A DNA stretch of 64,000 nt from Streptomyces olivaceus (GTDB lineage Bacteria > Actinomycetota > Actinomycetes > Streptomycetales > Streptomycetaceae), in assembly GCF_000721235.1 (NCBI RefSeq), contig NZ_JOFH01000003.1, positions 124,001-188,000 of the forward strand. Reading direction: 5' to 3'. The translations under genes were made by a program, and so were the position numbers. The notes beneath the pieces are model-generated. The model was not told where the DNA came from. It worked only from the letters and a program-made list of their open reading frames with translations, and searched no databases. Of this stretch, positions 10,568 through 17,197 are shown piece after piece. How positions within the stretch are numbered: position 1 is the first letter of the stretch; each line of letters opens with the position of its first letter.

Positions 10568-11449
10568 TCAGCACAGGACGCGCAGCGCGCCGGGCAGTAC
10601 CTTCGCGGTCACGGGGACGGCGGCCTCGACCTCTCCGTCGGCGCCGAAGGGTATCGCCCGGTCCGACTCGATGCGGACCTCCCGTCCGCGCAGGACGTGG
10701 ACCTGCGGCCGGTCGACGTGGGCGCCGGTGGGGAGTTCGTTCATCAGCGCGAAGAACAGCCGTCGCGGCGCCCGGTGGACCATCACCACGTCCAGCAGGC
10801 CGTCGTCCACGCGGGCGGAGGGGGCGATGAGGCGGTTGAAGCCGTAGTAGCCGGAGTTGGCGGCCACCGCCGTGTAGCCGGTGAAGGCGTGCTCCGTGCC
10901 GTCGACCGTGACGCGGTAGCGCGTCGTGCGCCAGCCCGCGACGGCCCGCACGGCCCCCGCGTAGTAGGAGGCGGAACCCCGCAGCAGGCGCGTGGTGTTG
11001 GCATGCCGGTTGGCGAGCGCGTCGACACCGGCGTAGACGCTGCCGAGCACGACGGTGCGGTCGTGGACGGCCGAGGTGACCTCGATCGTGTCGACGGGCC
11101 GGGCCTCGCCGTCCAGCAGCACGCGGGCCAGCGCCGCCGGTTCGGTGGGCAGCTTCAGGGCGCGGGCGAAGTCGTTGCCGCGCCCGGCCGGGACCAGTCC
11201 GAGGACGGCCCCGGTGCCGCTGAGGGCGCCGCCGATGCCGCCCGCCATGCCGTCGCCGCCGACGGCGAGCACCACCCGGCCCCGCTCCCCCGCCCGCCGG
11301 GCCAGTTCGCGGGCGTGCGCGAGGCTGTGGCTGTACTCGGTCTCCAGCCCGGCTCCCGCCTCCCGCAGCAGCCGGGCCACCCCGAGCAGTGCGGCGGCCG
11401 AGGTGGCGCCGCCCGCGGTGGGGTTGACGACTGCGGTGAACTGTCGCAT
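10568..11449 (-). CDS. diacylglycerol/sphingosine kinase-family lipid kinase
   Basis: The 293-residue protein has the DAGK catalytic signature. It opens with VVNPTAGG, followed by the nucleotide loop LAVGGDGM and VPAGRGNDFARAL, and has the C-terminal beta-sandwich (VAANSGYYGFNRLIAP, DDGLLDVVM). It would phosphorylate a lipid alcohol such as diacylglycerol with ATP at the membrane. The canonical GGDGT is GGDGM here. It lies 71 bp downstream of an alkyl-DHAP-synthase-like gene on the same strand, which suggests a shared role in glycerolipid metabolism. Confidence 0.85.
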   Translation of the reverse strand: MRQFTAVVNPTAGGATSAAALLGVARLLREAGAGLETEYSHSLAHARELARRAGERGRVVLAVGGDGMAGGIGGALSGTGAVLGLVPAGRGNDFARALKLPTEPAALARVLLDGEARPVDTIEVTSAVHDRTVVLGSVYAGVDALANRHANTTRLLRGSASYYAGAVRAVAGWRTTRYRVTVDGTEHAFTGYTAVAANSGYYGFNRLIAPSARVDDGLLDVVMVHRAPRRLFFALMNELPTGAHVDRPQVHVLRGREVRIESDRAIPFGADGEVEAAVPVTAKVLPGALRVLC

Positions 11450-11520
11450 CGGTGTGCCTCCGGGCTGGCGGGTGGTACCGGACTGTTGTCTCACGGGGTG
11501 GCTGCGCACGGGTCGGCGGG

Positions 11521-13116
11521 TCAGTCGGCCGGCAGCAGGACGCCGGGGCTGAGCAGTCCGGCGGGGTCCAGGCTCCGCTTGACGGCGCGCAGCGCCTGGA
11601 CTCCGAGGGGGCCGGCCTCCCGGACGTACCAGTCGCGGTGGTCGGTGCCGACGCCGTGGTGGTGGGTGATGGTGCCGCCCGCGGCGAGGATCGCCTCGCT
11701 CGCGGCGTGCTTGGCGCGGGCCCAGTGCGTCACGGCGTCGTCGCCCTGGGCGGAGACGACGGTGAAGTAGAGGGAGGCGCCGTTCTCGTAGACGTGCGAG
11801 ATGTGGCACATGACCAGCGGCGGAGTGCCTGCCTCGGTGAGGGTGGCGGTGAGCGCGTCCCGGACGGCCGAGTAGAGGGCGGGGAGGCGGGACCAGTACG
11901 TCGCGGTCTCCAGGGTCTCGGCGAGCGCGCCCGCGTCGAGCAGGGAGTCGCGCAGGTACGGCGCCGAGTACCGGCCGTGGGCCCAGCGCTCCCCCGGCTC
12001 CTCGCCGGCGAAGGTGCCGCCGAGCGCGCCCAGCACCGCGGCGGCGCCCTCGCGGCGGTGCGCGGTGTCCTCCTCGGTGCCCTCGAAGCCGACGACGGCC
12101 AGGCAGCCGGCGTCCTGCCGGTCCAGGGAGGCGCCGACGGCGTCGGGCTGGGCGAGCCCGATGAGGGTCTCGGTCTCGTCGGAGAGCCGCAGCACCGTGG
12201 GGAGCGGTCCGTCCTGGGCGAGCCGGCGCAGGGCGGCGGCTCCCTCGTCGAAGGAGGCGAAGCGCCAGCCCTCGTAGCGCCGGACCCGGGGCACGGGCCG
12301 CACGCGGACGGTGACCGACGTGATGACGCCGAAGGCGCCCTCCGAGCCGAGGACGAGCTGGCGCAGGTCGGGACCGGCCGCCGAGCGCGGGGCGCTGCCG
12401 GTGACGAGGGTGCCGCCGGGGGTAGCGAGGGTCAGGCCGAGGACCATCTCGTCGAAGCGGCCGTGCCCGGCGGAGGCCTGGCCGCTGGAGCGGGTCGCGG
12501 CGAAGCCGCCGATGGTGGCCCACTCGTAGGACTGGGGGAAGTGGCCGAGGGTGTAGCCGCGCTCGGCGAGCAGGGCCTCGGCCTCGGGGGCGCGCAGGCC
12601 GGGCTGCAGGCGGGCGGTGCGGGAGATCTCGTCGAGTTCGAGCAGGCGGTTCATGCGCCGCAGGTCGAGGGCGACGAAGGCACCGCGCAGCTGCGGGGCG
12701 AGGCCCCCGACCACGGAGGTGCCGCCGCCGAAGGGGACGACGGACAGCCCGTGCTCGGCGCAGGCGTCCAGCACGGCCAGGACCTCGTCGTGGCCGTCCG
12801 GCAGGACGACCGCGGCCGGGGCGTCGGCGGTGTCGCCGGTCCGCATCCGCAGCAGGTCGGGGGTGGACTTGCCGCGGGTGTGCCGGATGCGGGTCCCGGC
12901 GTCCGTGCGCACGTGCTCCGGCCGGTCGCCGACCGCCGACTCCAGGGCCCGGCGGGCCGCTTCGCCCAGCGGGGACTCGGGGACGTCGATCTCCTCCAAC
13001 GGCAGGGCCCGGTCGCGGGGCTCGACGCCGAGCATCTCGCGAAGCAGTCCGGTCACCGTGTCGGGCAGCGGCGTCGCCCGGGCCGGGTCGCCCCAGCCGT
13101 TCCACAGCATGTCCAT
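11521..13116 (-). CDS. FAD-dependent alkyldihydroxyacetonephosphate synthase-like protein
   Basis: This 531-residue flavoprotein has a vanillyl-alcohol-oxidase-type FAD domain (about residues 100-280, with VVPFGGGTSVVGGL and GYTLGHFPQSYEW) and a C-terminal FAD-oxidase domain. Near the end it has a triple-histidine element, HHHGVGTDH (His485-487), which matches the active-site HHH of ether-lipid alkyl-DHAP synthases. It is therefore more likely a DHAP-lipid synthase than a lactate or glycolate oxidase. It is divergent from a tetR-glpD pair and followed by a lipid kinase gene, so the block may make or turn over glycerol-derived ether lipids. The function is inferred, not proven. Confidence 0.8.
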   Translation of the reverse strand: MDMLWNGWGDPARATPLPDTVTGLLREMLGVEPRDRALPLEEIDVPESPLGEAARRALESAVGDRPEHVRTDAGTRIRHTRGKSTPDLLRMRTGDTADAPAAVVLPDGHDEVLAVLDACAEHGLSVVPFGGGTSVVGGLAPQLRGAFVALDLRRMNRLLELDEISRTARLQPGLRAPEAEALLAERGYTLGHFPQSYEWATIGGFAATRSSGQASAGHGRFDEMVLGLTLATPGGTLVTGSAPRSAAGPDLRQLVLGSEGAFGVITSVTVRVRPVPRVRRYEGWRFASFDEGAAALRRLAQDGPLPTVLRLSDETETLIGLAQPDAVGASLDRQDAGCLAVVGFEGTEEDTAHRREGAAAVLGALGGTFAGEEPGERWAHGRYSAPYLRDSLLDAGALAETLETATYWSRLPALYSAVRDALTATLTEAGTPPLVMCHISHVYENGASLYFTVVSAQGDDAVTHWARAKHAASEAILAAGGTITHHHGVGTDHRDWYVREAGPLGVQALRAVKRSLDPAGLLSPGVLLPAD

Positions 13117-13174
13117 GGCCTGTCGTCCTCACGGTCGTTTTCGAGGCGTGCCGTCCGCACCGCCCCACGGGGCG

Positions 13175-13188
13175 TTACACTGTTACAC
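13175..13188. promoter_or_regulatory. direct-repeat operator and -10-like element at a probably leaderless tetR start
   Basis: TTACAC occurs twice, as GTTACAC at 13174-13180 and 13182-13188, directly before the ATG at 13189. TACACT (13176-13181 in phase with the repeat) resembles a -10 hexamer seven bases before the start codon, and no ribosome-binding site is visible. A leaderless, self-repressed tetR transcript would fit. Confidence 0.4.
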
Positions 13189-13806
13189 ATGACGCCCAAC
13201 CGTCACAACCACTCGAGCCGGCCGGCCTCCTCGGACAACGACACGGTGCTCGACGCCGTGCGCGACTGCGTGCTGGCCGTCGGAGTCCGCCGTACGACGA
13301 TGACCGACGTCGCCCGCCGCGCGGGTGTCTCCCGGATGACGCTGTACCGACGCTGGCCGGACGTGCGGTCCCTGGTCGGCGACCTGATGACCAGGGAGTG
13401 GATCGCGGTGGCGACCGGCGCCGTGCCGGAGGCCCGGCCGGGTGCCGGCACGCGCCCGCGCATCGTCGACGGCATGGTCGCCGGGGTCGAGGCGTTCCGC
13501 GCCCACCCGCTCTTCCGCAAGATCGTCGATGTCGACCCCGAGCTGCTCCTGCCCTATGTCCTCGACCGGCGCGGCGCGAGCCAGGAGGCGCTGCTCGACC
13601 TGCTGGCCGACGCGCTGCGCGAGGGCCACGCCGACGGGTCGGTGCGCCGGGCCCACCCGCAGCGGCAGGCACGGTCCCTGCTGCTGGTCGTCCAGTCCCA
13701 CGCCCTGTCGCTGCGGACCATGACCGACGAGGACGACGCCGAGCTGACCTCCGCCGCCCTCCTCGCGGAGCTGCGCACCATCCTGGAGAGGATCCTCGCC
13801 CCATGA
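13189..13806 (+). CDS. TetR-family transcriptional regulator
   Basis: The 205-residue protein has a classic TetR DNA-binding domain at residues 18-65 (VRRTTMTDVARRAGVSRMTLYRRW), with a helical ligand/dimer domain behind it. There is no Shine-Dalgarno before the ATG. Its last codons overlap the glpD start (ATGA), so regulator and dehydrogenase are co-expressed. It is divergent from the alkyl-DHAP-synthase-like gene. It probably controls both directions in response to a lipid or glycerol metabolite. Confidence 0.9.
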   Translation: MTPNRHNHSSRPASSDNDTVLDAVRDCVLAVGVRRTTMTDVARRAGVSRMTLYRRWPDVRSLVGDLMTREWIAVATGAVPEARPGAGTRPRIVDGMVAGVEAFRAHPLFRKIVDVDPELLLPYVLDRRGASQEALLDLLADALREGHADGSVRRAHPQRQARSLLLVVQSHALSLRTMTDEDDAELTSAALLAELRTILERILAP

Positions 13807-15383
13807 GCACCGCCCCCAGCCCCGCCGGGGCGTCCCTGTCCGCCGAGCGGCGCGCCCGCGAACTGACCGGCACCGTCGGCGGACCCGAGGTGGACGTCCT
13901 GGTCGTCGGTCTCGGCGCGACCGGCGCAGGCGCCGCCCTGGACGCCGCGGCGCGCGGCCTGAGTGTCGTCGCCGTGGACGCCCACGACCTGGCCTTCGGC
14001 ACCTCCCGCTGGAGTTCCAAGCTCGTCCACGGCGGCCTGCGCTACCTCGCCTCCGCCCAGCTCGACGTGGCCCACGAGAGCGCCGTGGAGCGCGGGGTGC
14101 TGATGGAGCGGACGGCGCCGCACCTGGTCAGCGCCCAGCCCTTCGTACTGCCCCTGACGCCCCTGGTCTCCCGGAGCCAGGCGGCGCTGGCCTGGGCCGG
14201 TTTCCGGGCCGGCGACGCCCTGCGGCTCGCGGCGCGCACCGCCCGGGCCACGCTGCCCGCTCCGCGCCGGCTGTCCGCCGTCGAGACCCGCCACCTCGCC
14301 CCCGCGCTGCGCTCCGAGCGGCTGCGCGGCGGACTGCTCTCCTGGGACGGCCGGCTCACCGACGACGCCCGGCTGGTGACCGCGCTGGCGCGGACGGCCG
14401 CCGCCCGCGGGGCCCGCATCCTGACGCGGGTCAGGGCGCTGGAGCTGACGGCGTCCGGCGCCCGGGTCCGCGACGAGACCACCGGCGAGGAGGGCGTGAT
14501 CCGGGCCCGCGCGGTGGTCAACGCCTCCGGCGTGTGGGCCGGCGACCTCGTGGACGGCATCCGCATCCGCCCCTCCCGCGGCACCCACCTCGTCCTGCGC
14601 TCCGAGGACCTGGGCCCGCTCCCGGCGGGCCTGCACGTGCCGATCCCCGGCGAGACCAACCGTTTCGTCCTGGTCCTGCCCCAGGGCGACGGCCGCGTGT
14701 ACGTGGGTCTGACGGACGAACCGGTCGAGGGAGAGGTCCCGGACGTCCCCCGGGCGCCGGAGACCGACATCGGCTTCCTGCTCGACGTGCTCGGCTCGGT
14801 ACTGGACGTGCCCGTGCGCCGCGAGGACGTGGTGGGCGCCTTCGCGGGCCTGCGCCCGCTGCTCGACACCGCCTCGCCGAACCGCCCCGGTGCCGGTCCC
14901 CGCACAGCGGACGTCTCACGGCGGCACGCCGTGCTCACCTCGTCCGAGGGGGTGATCACCGTGGTCGGCGGCAAGCTCACCACGTACCGTCGCATGGCGG
15001 AGGACGCGGTGGACGCCGCCGTGGCCGCCCGGCGCCTGTCCGCGGGACCCTCCCCCACGGCCGCCCTGCCCCTGGTCGGCGCCGCCGCACCGGCCGCCCT
15101 GGCCCGGGTGCGCGCCCCCGGCCGGCTGGTGCGGCGCTACGGGACCGAGGCGCCCGAGGTCCGGGCGCTCGCCGCAGAGGACCCCCGGCTGGCCGAGCGG
15201 GTGCTGCCGGACCACCCCGTCACCGGGGCCGAACTGCTGTGGGCGCTGCGCCACGAGGGCGCACTCGACGCGTCGGACCTCCTCGACCGGCGCACCCGCA
15301 TCGGCCTGGTGCCCGAGGACCGGGCCGCGGCCGTGGAGGCGGTGCGCGACCTCGTCGGCGAGGCCGCGGCACCGCTGAGCTGA
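13803..15383 (+). CDS. glpD: aerobic glycerol-3-phosphate dehydrogenase
   Basis: The 526-residue flavoprotein oxidises sn-glycerol 3-phosphate to DHAP at the membrane, passing electrons to quinone. The N-terminal FAD motif is VLVVGLGATGAGAALDAA, with FGTSRWSSKLVHGGLRYL just after it. The GlpD-type central block (GLTDEPVEG, DVLGSVLDVPV, GLRPLL) and a C-terminal helical cap follow. It is translationally coupled to the tetR gene. DHAP made here would supply the neighbouring alkyl-DHAP-synthase-like enzyme, supporting a common pathway. Confidence 0.92.
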   Translation: MSTAPSPAGASLSAERRARELTGTVGGPEVDVLVVGLGATGAGAALDAAARGLSVVAVDAHDLAFGTSRWSSKLVHGGLRYLASAQLDVAHESAVERGVLMERTAPHLVSAQPFVLPLTPLVSRSQAALAWAGFRAGDALRLAARTARATLPAPRRLSAVETRHLAPALRSERLRGGLLSWDGRLTDDARLVTALARTAAARGARILTRVRALELTASGARVRDETTGEEGVIRARAVVNASGVWAGDLVDGIRIRPSRGTHLVLRSEDLGPLPAGLHVPIPGETNRFVLVLPQGDGRVYVGLTDEPVEGEVPDVPRAPETDIGFLLDVLGSVLDVPVRREDVVGAFAGLRPLLDTASPNRPGAGPRTADVSRRHAVLTSSEGVITVVGGKLTTYRRMAEDAVDAAVAARRLSAGPSPTAALPLVGAAAPAALARVRAPGRLVRRYGTEAPEVRALAAEDPRLAERVLPDHPVTGAELLWALRHEGALDASDLLDRRTRIGLVPEDRAAAVEAVRDLVGEAAAPLS

Positions 15384-15435
15384 GCTGAGAGACGGGTTCC
15401 GCGCGGCGGGGAGCGGTGCGGCGGGCCGGGGCGGT

Positions 15436-15717
15436 TCAGGCGTCCCGGCCGCCGTCCCGCACCGCCTTGCGGACGCTTGCCTCGATCTTGTGGCGGGACT
15501 GGCCTCCCTCCTTGACGTAGTCCGTCATCGCGGTCCGCGCGTCCCGGTCCAGGTCGCGCCAGGCCCGTACGGCGGTCTCGTAGGTGTGCGACTGCCGCGG
15601 GGTCCACCGGTGCTGCGTGGGCGGCCCGTACGAGTCGCGCAGCTCCTCGACCCGGTGCTGTGCCAGGTCTGCCGCGCGGCGTTTGTGCACGAGCTCCTCG
15701 AATGTGTGTGCCACCAC
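15436..15717 (-). CDS. small hypothetical basic protein
   Basis: A GTG at 15717 (a second at 15714) opens a 93-residue frame, VVAHTFEELVHKRRAADLA onward, rich in Arg and acidic residues and probably all helical. It ends RKAVRDGGRDA. I do not recognise the family. It is convergent with glpD, and codon usage fits a real gene. The start is uncertain. Confidence 0.55.
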   Translation of the reverse strand: MVAHTFEELVHKRRAADLAQHRVEELRDSYGPPTQHRWTPRQSHTYETAVRAWRDLDRDARTAMTDYVKEGGQSRHKIEASVRKAVRDGGRDA

Positions 15718-15787
15718 ACCTCGACGGTAGTCAGCGGAGCGCCGTCGCGCGCGTCGAGCCCGATCCGAGCACCCGGCCGGCCGGGCC

Positions 15788-15839
15788 CGGTCTGCGCGAG
15801 CGGTCTGCGCGAGCGGTCTGCGCGAGCGGTCCGCGCGGG
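15788..15839. repeat. 13-bp tandem repeat, 4 units
   Basis: The unit CGGTCTGCGCGAG is repeated three times exactly (15788, 15801, 15814) and once with changes (15827-15839). It lies in the gap before the STAS gene. Confidence 0.75.
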
Positions 15840-15927
15840 CTGCGCACAAGTGGTCCGCGGCGGGCGGGTGGAGCCTTAACATCAAGCCACCACCGAGGCC
15901 CGGGCATGTGCGAGAAGTGAGGACAGC

Positions 15928-16293
15928 GTGGCGGAGATCGAGGGAGCGGCGGTTCCGGAGCGGCTGCTGATCACCCGTACCACCACGGGTGACGGCGTCT
16001 GCGTCGTCGTCCTCGCCGGAGAGGTCGATCTCGACGGCAGCCGCCACCTCCGTGACGTCCTGCTGTCCTCGGTGCGGTCGGCACCGGGCACGGTGGTGGA
16101 CTTCCGCGAGGTCGGCTTCCTGGACTCCAGCGGCATCAACGTGCTCATCACCGCGCACCGGGAGGCCGAGGCGCGCGACGTGTGGTTCCGGCTGGCCGCA
16201 CCGCGGGACGCCGTCGAGCGGGTGCTGCGGCTCGTGGGCGTCGACGCGCTGATCGCCTGCTACCCGAGCGTCGAACAGGCCCTGTCCGTCTGA
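15928..16293 (+). CDS. STAS-domain anti-sigma factor antagonist
   Basis: This 121-residue single-domain SpoIIAA/RsbV-like protein starts at a GTG after GTGAGGA. The STAS core reads VVVLAGEVDLDGSRHL, then FREVGFLDSSGINVL, in which Ser67/Ser68 is the site phosphorylated by a partner kinase. When dephosphorylated it would bind an anti-sigma kinase and free a sigma factor. The convergent gene, only 4 bp away, encodes just such a HATPase kinase, and two SpoIIE phosphatases follow. Confidence 0.9.
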   Translation: MAEIEGAAVPERLLITRTTTGDGVCVVVLAGEVDLDGSRHLRDVLLSSVRSAPGTVVDFREVGFLDSSGINVLITAHREAEARDVWFRLAAPRDAVERVLRLVGVDALIACYPSVEQALSV

Positions 16294-16297
16294 GCAG

Positions 16298-16726
16298 TCA
16301 CCTCAGCGGCAGGCGCGCGCATACCGTCTTCCCCTTCGCGTGCGGCCTCGTGACGACCTCGTCGCACAGGCGCGTCACGATCTCCAGACCGTGCCGGCCG
16401 ACCCGCTGCGGGTCGCGGGGCAGGAAGGTGGGGAAGCCGTCCCCCGTGTCCGAAACGGCGATCTCCACCCGGTCGTCGACCAGGGTCAGCCGCAGCCTGC
16501 AGGGGCCCGGAGCGTGCCGCAGCGCGTTCGTCACCAGTTCGCTGGTGACCAGCCGGGCCGCGTCCAGGAAGGAGTCGGCCGGCTCGACGCCCGTCGCGGC
16601 GAGCCGTGCGACGAAACCGTGCACCACGTCCCGTGAGGCCGGGATCATCGCCGATCCGCCCCTGAACTCCACCGCCGTGGACACGGCGGAGGCGCCCGCG
16701 GCATCGGGTCCGTGCGCCGGAGTCAT
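16298..16726 (-). CDS. RsbW/SpoIIAB-like HATPase anti-sigma regulatory kinase
   Basis: The 142-residue protein starts at the ATG at 16726, preceded by GGTGAGG six bases away. A GTG four codons earlier is possible. The histidine-kinase-type ATPase fold shows the N box ELVTNALRHA, the G1 box DTGDGFP and GRHGLEIV. These proteins bind a sigma factor or phosphorylate a STAS antagonist on serine. It is the natural partner of the convergent STAS protein. No sigma factor gene is adjacent. Confidence 0.88.
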   Translation of the reverse strand: MTPAHGPDAAGASAVSTAVEFRGGSAMIPASRDVVHGFVARLAATGVEPADSFLDAARLVTSELVTNALRHAPGPCRLRLTLVDDRVEIAVSDTGDGFPTFLPRDPQRVGRHGLEIVTRLCDEVVTRPHAKGKTVCARLPLR

Positions 16727-17197
16727 ACAGAGCCTCACCGTCCGGTCGGGGCCAAGGGGTCCGGAGGTTCCGGCCCCTCACCTTACGCATCGGCGGGGTC
16801 GCTCCGATCCGTTTGCCCCAACTTCCGCCGGACGCGCCGTTTTCCGGCCGCGGGCGACGCTCGCCGGGCCGGTGAGATCCGAGCCGATTCGGACTCCGCG
16901 GCGTAGTCGCCGGAGCCGTCGACGCCGGGTTCCGTGATCCGCGCGTCGGCGCACCGAGGTCCGCGAAGCGCCGGAGGGTCTGCCGGTAGCCGAAAGCGTC
17001 GACGGTGATTCCGCAGGCCGCGGAGCAGGCCACGGAGCAGGCCACGGAGCAGACCGCGGAGCAGGTCGCGGACTCACGTCCGCCGGCTCGACGCCGCCCG
17101 CGCTCACCCGTTGGGACCGACCGCGTGCGCGCATCCGGGCGAAAGGACGCATTCTTGCTGTGTCGCACGCGCGGGCGCACGGACGAGGTGGAACCGG
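16727..17197. other. divergent intergenic region, about 470 bp
   Basis: No convincing gene is present. It contains a 12-bp tandem repeat (17013-17072) and must hold the promoters for the HATPase gene (leftward) and the first SpoIIE phosphatase gene (rightward). Confidence 0.6.
17013..17072. repeat. 12-bp tandem repeat, 5 units
   Basis: The unit GCAGGCCACGGA or a near variant is repeated five times (17013, 17025, 17037, 17049, 17061). The unit length is a multiple of three, and both strands stay open across it, but no start signal or homology supports translation. Confidence 0.75.

Noticed and set aside
10568..13168. A single long minus-strand frame suggesting a fusion of the kinase with an N-terminal extension
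   Set aside because: The upper part is an out-of-frame reading of the alkyl-DHAP-synthase-like gene. The kinase starts at its own ATG at 11449, where the family domain begins.
17005..17072. A repeat peptide (EQAT-type) encoded by the 12-bp repeats
   Set aside because: The frame has no credible start and runs into a shadow frame of the phosphatase gene.
16260..17180. A 306-codon minus-strand frame over the HATPase gene and its upstream gap
   Set aside because: It overlaps a well-supported HATPase gene in another frame and has no recognisable domain.
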